Shown here: positions 1-8,016 of the stretch, in pieces
How the letters are laid out: every line of letters begins with the position of its first letter
Position numbering within the stretch: the stretch's first letter is position 1
NCBI RefSeq assembly: GCF_029846275.1
Contig: NZ_JARVWS010000001.1
Coordinates: 930,001-994,000, forward strand
Length of the DNA: 64,000 bases
Direction of reading: 5' to 3'
Source: Nocardioides sp. CER19
Lineage (GTDB): Bacteria > Actinomycetota > Actinomycetes > Propionibacteriales > Nocardioidaceae
Notes under the pieces: generated by a model
Seen by the model: only the letters and a program-made list of their open reading frames with translations
What the model was told of the DNA's origin: nothing
The model's database searches: none
Program-made: the position numbers and the translations under genes

Positions 1-1
1 G

Positions 2-766
2 ATGGCGCTCGGTCGGATGCTGGTCGGCGCGGCCTGCCTGTCGGTGGTCGCCCTGCGCCGCCGCCCGCTGCCGCGCCCGACCGCGGCCGACTGGCGGGTC
101 ATCGTCGTGATCGGCGTGCTCTGGTATGCCACCTACATGCTCGCCCTCAACGCAGGCGAGCGCACGGTCGACGCCGGTACGGCGTCCATGATCCTCCAGC
201 TGTCGCCGATCGTGATCGCGGTCCTGGCGGCGGTCTTCCTCAGCGAGGCCTTCACGGCCCGGCTCGGCGTCGGGCTGGCGCTCGCCTTCGCCGGCGTCGC
301 GATCATCGGCTTCGCCTCGGGTGACTCCTCCGGCAGCCGCTCGGTCGTGGGAGTGCTGCTCTGCCTCATCCCCGTGGCGGCGTACTCGATCTCGCTGGTG
401 CTGCAGAAGCCGCTGTCCTCCCGCTACGCGGCCGTCCACCTCACCTGGCTCGCGTGCAGCATCGGCGCGATCGTGATGCTGCCCTGGATCGGCCAGCTCG
501 TCGGTGACCTGCGCGACGCCTCGGCGTCGGAGATCCTCTGGCTCGTCTACCTCGGGGTGTTCCCGACGGCGATCGCGTTCACGACCTACGGCTACGCGCT
601 CCAGCACATCTCCGCGTCGAGGCTCGGCATCTCGACCTACGTCGTCCCGATCATCTCGATCGCCCTCGCCTGGGGGCTGCTCGGCGAGACGCCGCCCGCG
701 CTCGCCTACCTGGGCGGCGTCGTCGCGCTGGTCGGTGTCGCGATCACCAGGAGCCGCAAGCGCTGA
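2..766 (+). CDS. EamA/DMT-family permease, 5' end outside window
   Basis: Inner-membrane drug/metabolite transporter (EamA fold); substrate unknown. The 254 visible residues show about eight hydrophobic segments and the EamA repeat features: a conserved Gly/Pro-rich helix around residues 60-75 and the closing helix with LGETPPALAYLGG near residue 230, where the Glu-x-Pro signature of the second repeat lies. Full-length members have ten helices and about 290-300 residues, so roughly one helix and the true start lie upstream of the window; the ATG at position 2 is probably internal. The gene runs towards regX3 and ends at a shared hairpin. Family assignment is firm, substrate is not. Confidence 0.88.
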   Translation: MALGRMLVGAACLSVVALRRRPLPRPTAADWRVIVVIGVLWYATYMLALNAGERTVDAGTASMILQLSPIVIAVLAAVFLSEAFTARLGVGLALAFAGVAIIGFASGDSSGSRSVVGVLLCLIPVAAYSISLVLQKPLSSRYAAVHLTWLACSIGAIVMLPWIGQLVGDLRDASASEILWLVYLGVFPTAIAFTTYGYALQHISASRLGISTYVVPIISIALAWGLLGETPPALAYLGGVVALVGVAITRSRKR

Positions 767-769
767 CCC

Positions 770-798
770 ACCCGGCGACGCGGCACGCGTCGCCGGGT
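770..798. terminator. bidirectional hairpin between EamA gene and regX3
   Basis: A perfect 13-bp GC-rich stem (770-782 with 86-98 of the 700s) closed by a GCA loop lies 4 bp after the EamA stop and 15 bp from the regX3 stop. It lacks a clear T-tract, as is common in high-GC actinobacteria. Its position between convergent genes suggests it ends both transcripts. Confidence 0.65.
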
Positions 799-812
799 CG
801 CTCCGGCGATCG

Positions 813-1490
813 TCAGAGGTCGAGCTTGTAGCCCAGGCCCCGGACGGTGACGAGGTACTTCGGCTCGCTCGGGTCGGGCTCGAGCTTGGCGCGCAGCCGC
901 TTCACGTGGACGTCGAGCGTCTTGGTGTCGCCGACGTAGTCGCTGCCCCAGACCCGGTCGATCAGCTGGCCGCGCGTGAGCACCCGGCCCGGGTTGCGCA
1001 GGAACATCTCCAGCAGCTCGAACTCCTTGAGCGGCAGCCGCTGCTCGGACCCGCCGACGGTCACCACGTGGCGCTCGACGTCCATCCGGACCGGCCCGGC
1101 CTCGAGTGCGGCCGGCGCCAGCTCGGGCTCGGTGCCACGCCGCAGGACGGCCCGGATGCGGGCGACCAGCTCACGCGGCGAGTACGGCTTGGTCACGTAG
1201 TCGTCGGCGCCCAGCTCGAGGCCGACGACCTTGTCGACCTCGTCGTCCTTGGCGCTGACCATGATGACCGGCACCGTCGAGGTGGCTCGGATCTGACGGC
1301 ACACCTCGGTGCCGGGGATGCCCGGAAGCATCAGGTCGAGCAGCACGATGTCGGCGCCGTTGCGGTCGAACTCCTTGAGCGCGTCGTCGCCGTTCTCGGC
1401 GATGGCGACCTCGAAGCCCTCCTTGCGGAGCATGTAGGAGAGCGCCTCGCTGTAGCTCTCCTCGTCCTCGACGACGAGTACCCGGGTCAC
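813..1490 (-). CDS. regX3: Phosphate two-component response regulator RegX3/PhoP type
   Basis: OmpR/PhoB-family DNA-binding response regulator, 225 aa. Receiver domain (about 1-115) with acidic pocket E8/D9, phospho-acceptor D52 in LLDLMLPG and the KP motif; C-terminal winged helix (about 130-225) ending in VTVRGLGYKL. In actinobacteria this pair (SenX3-RegX3, called PhoR-PhoP in Streptomyces) controls phosphate starvation genes by binding 11-bp direct repeats. The assignment rests on sequence plus context: the gene overlaps the kinase gene by 4 bp and phoU is divergent, the arrangement conserved in Streptomyces and Mycobacterium. Candidate targets in this window are the PHO boxes at 2788 and 38549. 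Confidence 0.93.
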   Translation of the reverse strand: MTRVLVVEDEESYSEALSYMLRKEGFEVAIAENGDDALKEFDRNGADIVLLDLMLPGIPGTEVCRQIRATSTVPVIMVSAKDDEVDKVVGLELGADDYVTKPYSPRELVARIRAVLRRGTEPELAPAALEAGPVRMDVERHVVTVGGSEQRLPLKEFELLEMFLRNPGRVLTRGQLIDRVWGSDYVGDTKTLDVHVKRLRAKLEPDPSEPKYLVTVRGLGYKLDL

Positions 1491-2752
1491 GGGCGGTCCT
1501 CCTTGTTGTTCAGCCTGTTGTTCAGCTTGTTGTTCAGCCTGTTGTTCGGCCTGTTGTTCAGCGATGAGATCTCGGCCGCTCCCCGGGCCGGCACGAGCTG
1601 GTCGTTCGGCGACTGGTGCTGCGGCAGGGTGAGGGTGAAGGTGGAGCCCTGGCCCTCGACGGACCAGACCCGCACCTCGCCGCCGTGGGTGGCGGCGACG
1701 TGCTTCACGATGGAGAGCCCCAGACCGGTGCCGCCGGTGGAGCGGTGCCGGGCCGGGTCGACGCGGTAGAACCGCTCGAAGATGCGGTCGAGCTCGTCCT
1801 GCGGGATCCCGATGCCCTGGTCGACCACCGAGATCTCGACGGCACCGCCGTCGGCCTTGGCGGTGACCGAGACGCTCGAGCCCGGGTCGGAGTAGGCGAC
1901 CGCGTTGGAGACGAGGTTGGTGACGGCAGCTGCGACCTGGTCCTCGTTGCCGAAGACGAACAGGTCCTTGGTGCCGCCGGTCACCACCGAGATCCGCTTG
2001 CCGTGCGCGTCCACCTCGACCGTGTCGACGGCGGCCGAGATCACCTCGTCGACGGCGACCGCCACGGGTGCCTCCAGCGGCTCGTCGCCCTGCAGGCGGG
2101 AGAGCTCGATGATCTGCTGCACGAGCTGGGTGAGCCGGTCGCTCTCGGTGAGCATCCGGCTGGCGAAGCGCTTCACCGCGGTCGGGTCGTCGGAGGCCTC
2201 GCTGACGGCGTCCGCGAGCACGCGGATCGCGCCGACCGGCGTCTTCAGCTCGTGGCTGACGTTGGCCACGAAGTCGCGTCGGACCGCCTCGACCCGCCGC
2301 TCGCGAGTGCGGTCCTCGACGAGGGCGAGCACCAGCCGCGAGCCCAGCGGGGCGACGCGCGCGGTCACGTGCCGGGACGGCACGCCGGCTCTGCTCATGA
2401 CCAGCTCGGTCTCGCGGATCTGGCCGTCGCGGCGTACCTGCCTGACCAGGTCGGCGAGCTCGGCCGAGAGCAGGGCGCTACCGCGCACGAGTCCCAGGGC
2501 GTACGCCGGCGCGCTGGCCTTCACCACGACCTCGTCGTCGTCGACGATGACGGCGCTGCTGCGCAGCACGGAGAGGACGGTCGCGACCTCGGGCGGGACG
2601 GTCGGGGCCGGCGTCACCGGCAGCTGGTGCTGCTGGCGGTCGCTGATGTGCCACGCGAGCATGGCGGCCGCGGCGACGACGGCTCCGAGCAGCGCGGCGA
2701 GAAACGCCTGCGTCGTCGGGTTCACAGGCCTAAGCCTAGGCCCCCGATTCAC
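1487..2752 (-). CDS. senX3: Sensor histidine kinase SenX3/PhoR type
   Basis: Membrane histidine kinase partner of RegX3. One clear N-terminal hydrophobic helix (about residues 14-34), a PAS-like region (about 55-150), HisKA with H167 in NVSHELKTP, and HATPase with N, G1 (VDQGIGIP) and G2 (GGTGLGLS) boxes. The first in-frame start is a GTG at 2752, giving 421 aa; a second GTG at 2725 (ten residues or so shorter) is equally possible because neither has a strong ribosome site. The last 25 or so residues are a low-complexity Asn-rich tail with an NNR/NNK-Leu four-residue repeat, encoded by a 12-bp tandem array; this is not part of the family and looks like recent repeat expansion before the stop. 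Confidence 0.92.
   Translation of the reverse strand: MNRGPRLRPVNPTTQAFLAALLGAVVAAAAMLAWHISDRQQHQLPVTPAPTVPPEVATVLSVLRSSAVIVDDDEVVVKASAPAYALGLVRGSALLSAELADLVRQVRRDGQIRETELVMSRAGVPSRHVTARVAPLGSRLVLALVEDRTRERRVEAVRRDFVANVSHELKTPVGAIRVLADAVSEASDDPTAVKRFASRMLTESDRLTQLVQQIIELSRLQGDEPLEAPVAVAVDEVISAAVDTVEVDAHGKRISVVTGGTKDLFVFGNEDQVAAAVTNLVSNAVAYSDPGSSVSVTAKADGGAVEISVVDQGIGIPQDELDRIFERFYRVDPARHRSTGGTGLGLSIVKHVAATHGGEVRVWSVEGQGSTFTLTLPQHQSPNDQLVPARGAAEISSLNNRPNNRLNNKLNNRLNNKEDRP
1504..1563. repeat. 12-bp tandem array at 3' end of senX3
   Basis: Five consecutive 12-bp units of the form TGTTGTTCAGCC (1504-1515, 1516-1527, 1528-1539, 1540-1551, 1552-1563), differing at one or two bases. The unit is a multiple of three, so it encodes a repeating L/P-N-N-R/K peptide at the SenX3 C-terminus without a frameshift, 15 bp before the stop. 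Confidence 0.95.
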
Positions 2753-2787
2753 CCCTGTTTCGCCGTCTGGACGCCGAATTCCCGAAC

Positions 2788-2809
2788 GTTCACATCGCGT
2801 TCACCCATC
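2788..2809. promoter_or_regulatory. Putative PHO box in senX3-phoU intergenic region
   Basis: Two adjacent 11-bp units, GTTCACATCGC then GTTCACCCATC, match the GTTCAC-type direct repeats bound by PhoP/RegX3. A further GATTCACCCCT at 2746 and GGTTCACAGG at 2719 lie towards senX3 but out of 11-bp phase. The position between the divergent kinase and phoU genes fits autoregulation. Match is by eye to the known actinobacterial pattern. Confidence 0.65.
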
Positions 2810-2835
2810 GCCCCCGGGTAGTCATCTAACCTGCC

Positions 2836-2841
2836 TACCTT
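2836..2841 (+). promoter_or_regulatory. -10 hexamer of phoU, leaderless arrangement
   Basis: TACCTT stands 6 nt upstream of the phoU ATG with no Shine-Dalgarno in between, so transcription should begin at or next to the start codon. An alternative -10, TAACCT at 2827, would give a short leader. There is no good -35; activation from the PHO box would explain that. Confidence 0.5.
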
Positions 2842-2847
2842 TGGGTC

Positions 2848-3492
2848 ATGCGCCAACCTTTCCACGATCAGCTCGACGCCATCTTCGACGACCTCGCCTC
2901 CATCTGCAGTCAGGTCGAGGTGGCCGTCGCCCAGGCGACCGAGGCGCTTCTCGAGTCGGATGCCTCGATCGCCGAGGAGGTCATCAGCAAGGATGACGCG
3001 ATCGACCGCGCCCGGGAGCGGGTCGAGGACAGCGCCTTCGCGCTGCTGTCGCTCCAGGCGCCGGTGGCCGGCGACCTGCGTGTCGTCGTCGCCGCGCTGC
3101 GCATGGTGAGCGACCTCGAGCGGATGGGCGACCTGTCGGTGCACGTCGCGAAGATCGCGCGGCTGCGCATGCCCAACAGCGCCGTCCCGGAGCCGGTGCG
3201 GCCGACCATCTGCCGGATGGCCGAGGTGGCCGAGGACATGGTGGGTCGTACGGCGGAGATCATCCGGACCCGCGACGTCGACGCCGCCGACCTGCTCCGC
3301 TCCGACGACGACGAGATGGACAAGCTGCGCCGGAGCACGTTCGCCGAGATGCTCTCCAACGACTGGGCCTTCGGCATCGAAGCGGCGGTCGACCTCGCCC
3401 TTCTCGGCCGCTACTACGAGCGGATCGCCGACCACGCGGTGTCGGTCGCCAAGCGGGTCATCTTCGTCGTCACCGGCGAGAACCCCGTCTGA
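2848..3492 (+). CDS. phoU: Phosphate transport system regulatory protein PhoU
   Basis: PhoU, 214 aa, the usual length. It is an all-helical cytoplasmic protein made of two three-helix repeats; each repeat carries the metal-binding E/DxxxD-type motif, seen here as VSDLERMGDLSVHVAK (about residues 90-105) and LGRYYERIADHAVSVAKR (about 185-202). PhoU links the Pst transporter to the SenX3-RegX3 kinase and represses the Pho response when phosphate is plentiful. The gene is divergent from senX3 across a PHO-box region. No pst genes are in the window. Confidence 0.95.
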   Translation: MRQPFHDQLDAIFDDLASICSQVEVAVAQATEALLESDASIAEEVISKDDAIDRARERVEDSAFALLSLQAPVAGDLRVVVAALRMVSDLERMGDLSVHVAKIARLRMPNSAVPEPVRPTICRMAEVAEDMVGRTAEIIRTRDVDAADLLRSDDDEMDKLRRSTFAEMLSNDWAFGIEAAVDLALLGRYYERIADHAVSVAKRVIFVVTGENPV

Positions 3493-3497
3493 GCGGT

Positions 3498-3601
3498 GGT
3501 CTCGAGCAGCCCTCGCTCGTCCCTCGCGAGGGCCGCTCGACCAGCGAAGGTCCGACCGGTCCCGCTGGTCGAGCAGCGAGCGCCAGCGAGCGTGTCGAGA
3601 C
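3498..3601. repeat. GGTCTCGA-type palindromic repeat, copy A
   Basis: Imperfect inverted repeat running from GGTCTCGAG at 3498 to its complement ending at 3601; the right half contains CTGGTCGAGCAGCGAGCGCCAGCGAGCG, split by one base from copies B-D. It fills the space between phoU and the convergent gpmA and could serve as a terminator. Confidence 0.85.
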
Positions 3602-3606
3602 GGGCG

Positions 3607-4353
3607 TCAGCGGCCCTGGTTGGCGACAGCGGCTGCGGCAGCGGCCGCGGCCTCGGGGTCGAGGTACTCGCCGCCGCGCACGAGCGGCTGGAGCGAGTCG
3701 TCGAGGCGGTAGACCAGCGGCTGGCCCGTCGGGATGTTGAGGCCGGCGATGTCCTCGTCGCTGATCCCGTCCAGGTGCTTCACGATCGCGCGCAGGCTGT
3801 TGCCGTGCGCGGCGATGAGGACGACCTTGCCGTCCTTCAGGTCAGGCACGATCGCCGACTCCCAGTAGGGCAGCATCCGCTCGATGACGTCCTTGAGGCA
3901 CTCGGTGCGGGGCAGCTCGGCGTCGGGGATGTCGGCGTACTGCGGCTGGCCGACCTGTGAGAACTCGTCGTCGTCGGCGAGCGCCGGCGGCGGCACGTCG
4001 AACGAGCGGCGCCAGAGCATGAACTGCTCCTCGCCGTAGGTCTCCAGCGTCTGCTTCTTGTCCTTGCCCTGGAGCGCGCCGTAGTGCCGCTCGTTGAGAC
4101 GCCAGCTGCGCCGCACCGGGATCCAGTGCCGGTCGGCGACGTCGAGGGCGCTCGTGGCCGTGTTGATCGCGCGGCGCAGCAGCGAGGTGTGCACGACGTC
4201 GGGGAGTACGCCGGCCTCCTTGATCATCGCGCCGGCGCGGACGGCCTCCTGACGGCCGAGGTCGGTGAGCGCGACGTCGACCCAGCCCGTGAAGAGGTTG
4301 AGCGCGTTCCACTCGCTCTCGCCGTGGCGGAGCAGGACGAGGGTGTAGGACAT
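3607..4353 (-). CDS. gpmA: 2,3-bisphosphoglycerate-dependent phosphoglycerate mutase
   Basis: Glycolytic/gluconeogenic enzyme interconverting 3- and 2-phosphoglycerate. 248 aa from the ATG at 4353; a longer reading frame to 4488 exists but its extra 45 residues are unlike the family, and the chosen ATG overlaps the preceding lipoprotein gene end. Catalytic features: phospho-histidine motif [10 protein letters not shown] (R9, H10), [10 protein letters not shown], and the second histidine in AAHGNSLR. An Ala-rich C-terminal tail follows the conserved core. The neighbour order gpmA-lipoprotein is common in actinobacteria. Confidence 0.96.
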   Translation of the reverse strand: MSYTLVLLRHGESEWNALNLFTGWVDVALTDLGRQEAVRAGAMIKEAGVLPDVVHTSLLRRAINTATSALDVADRHWIPVRRSWRLNERHYGALQGKDKKQTLETYGEEQFMLWRRSFDVPPPALADDDEFSQVGQPQYADIPDAELPRTECLKDVIERMLPYWESAIVPDLKDGKVVLIAAHGNSLRAIVKHLDGISDEDIAGLNIPTGQPLVYRLDDSLQPLVRGGEYLDPEAAAAAAAAVANQGR

Positions 4354-4946
4354 CACTCGCCCCCGGTGGTCGGCGAGGCGCCGGAGGTGGGGTACTCGCA
4401 GGTGTAGGGCTCGCCGGTCGGCTGCGCCTGCGCCTGGCCCTTCTTGCCGGTGCTGGGCAGGGTCTTGACGTCGGCGTACTCGTAGCACTGCTTGACCACG
4501 ACCGAGTTGACCTCGATCGAGTCGCCGTTGGCGAAGGTCAGCGTCACCGGGACGCTGTCGCCGGCCTCGAAGGAGCCGGTGACCGGGATGCCGCCCTGGG
4601 TGAAGAGGTTGACCATCCCGTTGCTCTGGATGTCGATCGGCGAGAACTGGCCAGCGGTGACGCCGTCACCCGTGATGCCGGTCAGCTGCGTGCTGTCGGC
4701 GTGCGGGTCGACCGTGAGCGTCGCGACGAACGTGCCGCTGCCCTTGGCGGGCGTGACGATGCGTGCCGCGAGCACGTGGACGTCGCCGGTGATGTGGTAG
4801 CCGCCGTCGGCGATCACGTTGGGGCGGTCGGTGGCGTAGTCGAAGCCGCAGGAGCTGAGGATCGGCGCCGCAACGGCGACGAGGCCGGCGACGGCGAGCG
4901 CGCGCTTGTTGCGAAGGCGGCGAGGAGACGTCATCACGGCCGCCAC
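4353..4946 (-). CDS. LpqE-like secreted lipoprotein
   Basis: Predicted lipoprotein, 197 aa. The N-terminus is basic (SPRRLRNKR) followed by a hydrophobic stretch and lipobox ILSSC, with the lipidated Cys at residue 33. The mature part looks like a beta-rich domain with one late Cys pair and ends in a Gly/Pro/Thr-rich tail. In M. tuberculosis the lipoprotein gene lpqE lies next to carD, and this protein occupies the equivalent place, so it is probably the counterpart; the function of that family is not established (a copper-chaperone-like fold has been suggested). Start could be the GTG at 4946 or the ATG at 4934. The 3' end overlaps the gpmA ATG, implying coupling. Confidence 0.8.
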   Translation of the reverse strand: MAAVMTSPRRLRNKRALAVAGLVAVAAPILSSCGFDYATDRPNVIADGGYHITGDVHVLAARIVTPAKGSGTFVATLTVDPHADSTQLTGITGDGVTAGQFSPIDIQSNGMVNLFTQGGIPVTGSFEAGDSVPVTLTFANGDSIEVNSVVVKQCYEYADVKTLPSTGKKGQAQAQPTGEPYTCEYPTSGASPTTGGE

Positions 4947-4991
4947 CCTACCGTTGCCGGGCCGCCGTCGATCAGGTGGTCCGGTCTTGCC

Positions 4992-5786
4992 TCAGCGCGA
5001 CAGTCCGAGCTGGTGGGCGGTCACCGCGAACGCGCCCGCCACGACCAGGAGGTAGACGAGGGTGAGGACGAGCAGCCGCGTCGCCCCGGTACGCCGGCCG
5101 AGCCGGAGCGGGAGGTAGGTCCAGCCGTCCGCGTCGTCGGCGACGAGGCCCCACAGCGAGGTCAGGACGTGCACGCCGACGCCGATCAGGGCGGCCAGCC
5201 CGACGAGCGCGGGCTGCGGCGGGTCTCCCTCGGCCTGGCCGCCCCAGCCGCCGTAGGAGAGGAACGCCGGGTAGAGGCTGAAGGCGACCGCCCAGGGCAG
5301 CCAGGAGAGCAGCCCCCGCCGCACCAGCCCGTTGTCCAGGTTGGCGAGCAGACCGACCGCCACCGACGCGAGGTAGCAGCAGCCGGCCAGCACGCCGTTG
5401 TTGACGGCCAGCGGCACCAGCAGGAGCACACCGCAGCACCAGGCGAACCAGGCGGTGCCGGGATCGAGGCGCCCGTCGGCGATCGGCTTGCCGGTGCGCT
5501 CGTGCGCCCGGTCACGGGCGCGGTCCAGGAGGTCGTTGTGCCAGCCGAGCACCGCCTGCCCGACGAGCACCGTCGCGGCCACCAGCGCGACCTCGCGAGC
5601 GGGCCGGGCGTCGAGCGCGGCGACGGCGCCCATCGCCGCGGCGGTCAGCGCCGCCTGGCGGGGATGGGCGGCCCGGACCAGCAGGACCGGAAGGGAGTCG
5701 AGCAGCAGCCGCCGACGCCGCGGCGCCGGCTCGCTCTCGGGCGCGGTCGGCTCGGTGTGCGCCGCCTCCGGGGCCTCCTCGGACAT
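4992..5786 (-). CDS. UbiA-family membrane prenyltransferase
   Basis: Polytopic membrane protein of 264 aa with the two aspartate-rich motifs of UbiA enzymes: NDLLDRARDRAHERTGKP (about residue 82 on) and the second DDADGWTYLPLRLGRRTG near residue 225. These bind Mg-prenyl diphosphate. Seven or eight hydrophobic helices can be seen. The first 25 residues are a charged, Glu/Pro-rich cytosolic lead. The acceptor substrate cannot be told from sequence; presence beside ispD/ispF is compatible with isoprenoid metabolism but menaquinone enzymes (MenA) look different. Start taken at ATG 5786 because upstream codons are Arg-rich and unlike the family. Confidence 0.85.
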   Translation of the reverse strand: MSEEAPEAAHTEPTAPESEPAPRRRRLLLDSLPVLLVRAAHPRQAALTAAAMGAVAALDARPAREVALVAATVLVGQAVLGWHNDLLDRARDRAHERTGKPIADGRLDPGTAWFAWCCGVLLLVPLAVNNGVLAGCCYLASVAVGLLANLDNGLVRRGLLSWLPWAVAFSLYPAFLSYGGWGGQAEGDPPQPALVGLAALIGVGVHVLTSLWGLVADDADGWTYLPLRLGRRTGATRLLVLTLVYLLVVAGAFAVTAHQLGLSR

Positions 5787-5988
5787 GCGCCCGAGTATCC
5801 GCCATGAGCCTCCCCGGAGGTCCGGGCGGCCCGCGTCGGCGCGGGAAATCCTGCGGCCGGACCGGCGCTTCGCCGTACGCCCGCCACGGGGTGCCACCAC
5901 ACGAACAGGGGTTCTGTCAAGCCCTGGGGACGGGGGCATTGCGCCTCTGACCTGGGAAAACGAGAATCGTCTTACTCCAGGAGCGTGG

Positions 5989-6012
5989 TAGACTTGGCTG
6001 TCTAGGAAGGGG
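5989..6012 (+). promoter_or_regulatory. carD promoter -10 and ribosome-binding site
   Basis: TAGACT at 5989-5994 is a good -10 hexamer and AGGAAGGGG at 6004-6012 is a strong Shine-Dalgarno 10 nt before the ATG at 6023. No convincing -35 is seen. The 236-bp gap from the UbiA gene otherwise holds no gene. Confidence 0.6.
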
Positions 6013-6022
6013 TACCTGACAT

Positions 6023-6508
6023 ATGACTTTCACCGTCGGCGAGACCGTCGTCTATCCGAACCACGGGGCCGCGATCATCGAGGACATCGAGATGCGAACC
6101 ATCAAGGGGGAGGAGCGTCAGTACCTCGTCCTTCGGATCATCGCCCAACAAGACCTGGTCGTCCGGGTCCCCGCCAACAACCTCGACCTGGTCGGCGTGC
6201 GCGACGTCGTCGACAAGGACGGCCTCGACCGGGTCTTCGAGATCCTGCGCGCGGCCCACGTCGAGGAGCCGACCAACTGGTCCCGACGCTACAAGGCCAA
6301 CCTCGAGAAGCTGCACAGCGGCGACGTCATGAAGGTCGCCGAGGTCGTGCGTGACCTCTGGCGCCGCGAGCGCGACCGCGGCCTCTCCGCCGGCGAGAAG
6401 CGGATGCTCGCCAAGGCCCGCCAGATCCTGGTGTCCGAGCTCGCCCTCTGCGAGCGGACCAACGAGGACAAGGCCGAAGCACTGCTCGACGAGGTGCTCG
6501 CCAGCTGA
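6023..6508 (+). CDS. carD: RNA polymerase-binding transcription factor CarD
   Basis: CarD, 161 aa, nearly collinear with the M. tuberculosis protein. The N-terminal RNAP-interaction domain (1-55) holds the arginines that contact the beta subunit (R25 and R48, the latter shifted by a one-residue insertion, IIAQQD). The C-terminal basic helical domain contains W86 in [17 protein letters not shown], the Trp that wedges into the upstream edge of the transcription bubble. CarD stabilises the open complex at housekeeping and rRNA promoters and is essential in mycobacteria. Followed by its own terminator. Confidence 0.97.
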   Translation: MTFTVGETVVYPNHGAAIIEDIEMRTIKGEERQYLVLRIIAQQDLVVRVPANNLDLVGVRDVVDKDGLDRVFEILRAAHVEEPTNWSRRYKANLEKLHSGDVMKVAEVVRDLWRRERDRGLSAGEKRMLAKARQILVSELALCERTNEDKAEALLDEVLAS

Positions 6509-6516
6509 ACCCGACG

Positions 6517-6548
6517 ACGGGCCCCGGGGCTGATGCCCCGGGGCCCGT
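6517..6548 (+). terminator. carD intrinsic terminator
   Basis: Perfect 14-bp stem (6517-6530 with 6535-6548) around a TGAT loop, 8 bp after the carD stop, followed by TTGCC-type sequence rather than a long T-tract. Confidence 0.8.
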
Positions 6549-6581
6549 TGCCGTGTCCGGACGTCATACGGTGGGGTCGCG

Positions 6582-7148
6582 ATGACCACCGATCCGTACG
6601 ACGTCCACCCGCCCGCGCTCGGCGCGATCGTCGAGGCCGAGCGTGGCTCGCTGCCGTTCGCACTCATCCACGGCGAGGGGCTCGTCGCCTGCGCCGCGTG
6701 GGCGCTGGGCGACGCCGGGATCACGCCGGTCGACCACGGCGTCAGCTGGGCGGACCTGGTCGAGTCGGGCGACACCTTCGTGCTCCACGATGCGCTGTGC
6801 CCGATGACGCCTGCGTCGTTCCTCGCCGACTGCGTGCGGACGAGCGAGGAGCGCTCGGCTGTCGTCGTCGCGGTGCGGCCGGTGACCGACACCGTCAAGC
6901 AGGTCGAGGACGGGTACGTCGGCGCGACGATCGACCGCGACGCGCTCGTCGTGGTCACCTCGCCGATCGTGCTGCCCGCCGAGGTGGTCGCGTCGCTCGA
7001 CGGGCTGCCCACCCACGACTTCGCCGAGCTGGCCGGCCTGCTCGCCGCCCGGTTCCCGGTCGTGACCGTCGAGGCGCCGCCGGAAGGTCGTCGGGTCGCG
7101 TCGCTGGACGACGTACGGCTGCTCGAGGCGCTGACGCTGCCCCGTTGA
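6582..7148 (+). CDS. Degenerate IspD-like protein
   Basis: 188-aa protein related to the C-terminal two thirds of 2-C-methyl-D-erythritol 4-phosphate cytidylyltransferase. It keeps HDALCPMTP (the IspD HDAxRPL element) near residue 69, RPVTDTVKQVEDG near 103 with the DTVK helix, and a DRDALVVVTSP strand equivalent to the IspD DR-x-x-L-x-x-x-QTP segment. It lacks the N-terminal nucleotide loop AAGxGxR and its lysine, so it should not bind CTP in the normal way. A true ispD is convergent 43 bp away. Possible roles are a regulatory partner of IspD or a decayed copy under other selection; I would not assign an activity. Start ATG 6582 is preceded by TACGGT at 6567, a possible near-leaderless promoter. 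Confidence 0.75.
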   Translation: MTTDPYDVHPPALGAIVEAERGSLPFALIHGEGLVACAAWALGDAGITPVDHGVSWADLVESGDTFVLHDALCPMTPASFLADCVRTSEERSAVVVAVRPVTDTVKQVEDGYVGATIDRDALVVVTSPIVLPAEVVASLDGLPTHDFAELAGLLAARFPVVTVEAPPEGRRVASLDDVRLLEALTLPR

Positions 7149-7175
7149 CGCTGGCCCCGTTGACGCTGCCCCGTA
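7133..7175. repeat. 14-bp tandem triplication over the IspD-like stop codon
   Basis: Three direct units GACGCTGCCCCGTT (7133-7146), GACGCTGGCCCCGTT (7147-7161) and GACGCTGCCCCGTA (7162-7175). The natural stop TGA lies at the first/second unit junction, so the duplication trails the gene into the intergenic space. Confidence 0.9.
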
Positions 7176-7191
7176 GACGCCTGTGCCCGCG

Positions 7192-7866
7192 TCAGCCGAG
7201 CAGGCTCTCCGCCGCCGCGAGGTCCTCGGCGAAGGTGACCTTGAGGTTGAGCGGCGAGCTGGGGACTGCGGCGATGCGCACGTCCGCGTAGGCGGCGAGG
7301 CAGGCGGCGGTGTCGGTGGCCTCGAACCCGTCCTCCTGCGCCGCGGTGTGCGCGGCCAGCAGCTCGGCGGCGCGGAAGGCCTGCGGGGTCTGGACGCCGA
7401 CCACGCCGGTGTGCGGGCCCAGGCTCGCCCGGTCGGCGACGCCGCTCATCGCGACGACCGGGATGGCGCCGCCGACCTCGCGTGCCACGTCGATCGTGGT
7501 CGCGTAGAGCTCCGGTGACGCGAGCGGCCGGGCGCCGTCGTGGATCGCGACCACGTCGACCTCGCCGGCCTCGATCTCGGGGCGGAGTGCGCTGAGCGCC
7601 GCCCACTCGGAGGCGTGGCGGGTCGCGCCGCCCTCCACGACGAGCACCTCGCCGGTCCCGAGGACCGGCACGACCGCCTCGGCGACCGCGTCGTGCTCAC
7701 CGGGCCTGATGACGAGGACGATCCGGCGGACGTCGTCGACCTCGAGCGCCGCGCGCAGGGAGAGCCCCAGCACGGTGGTGCCGGCGAGCGGGAGCAGCAC
7801 CTTGTTGACGCCCGCGCCGACGCGGGTGCCGCTGCCGGCGGCGAGGACGACGAGGGCGCTGGGCAT
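7192..7866 (-). CDS. ispD: 2-C-methyl-D-erythritol 4-phosphate cytidylyltransferase
   Basis: MEP-pathway enzyme that joins CTP to methylerythritol phosphate. 224 aa from ATG 7866. It has the complete nucleotide-binding start [23 protein letters not shown] with the conserved Gly-rich loop, Arg and Lys; [10 protein letters not shown] near residue 110; [10 protein letters not shown]; and the ATDTAACL and [15 protein letters not shown] elements that close the active site. Frame upstream of the ATG is not IspD-like. It is separated from ispF here by the NirD-like gene, whereas many actinobacteria have them adjacent. Confidence 0.95.
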   Translation of the reverse strand: MPSALVVLAAGSGTRVGAGVNKVLLPLAGTTVLGLSLRAALEVDDVRRIVLVIRPGEHDAVAEAVVPVLGTGEVLVVEGGATRHASEWAALSALRPEIEAGEVDVVAIHDGARPLASPELYATTIDVAREVGGAIPVVAMSGVADRASLGPHTGVVGVQTPQAFRAAELLAAHTAAQEDGFEATDTAACLAAYADVRIAAVPSSPLNLKVTFAEDLAAAESLLG

Positions 7867-7973
7867 GGACCGGAGGCTATCGGCAGCGCTGGCCCGATCG
7901 TTTTCACGGCTGTTACACGGCGAAACAGGTCGACAACACGGCGCACCTACGTTCAAGACCGAAGGAGGCGGCG

Positions 7974-8009
7974 ATGGCGCTCGGGAGTGATGCCGTGACC
8001 CGGCCGTGA
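7974..8009 (+). CDS. Possible 11-codon leader ORF before NirD-like gene
   Basis: ATG at 7974 has the best Shine-Dalgarno in the area (GGAGG at 7964-7968) and opens an 11-codon frame ([11 protein letters not shown]) that stops 7 nt before the NirD-like ATG. It could be a translated leader that couples initiation, or chance. No homology basis. Confidence 0.25.
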   Translation: MALGSDAVTRP

Positions 8010-8016
8010 CGGGGAC

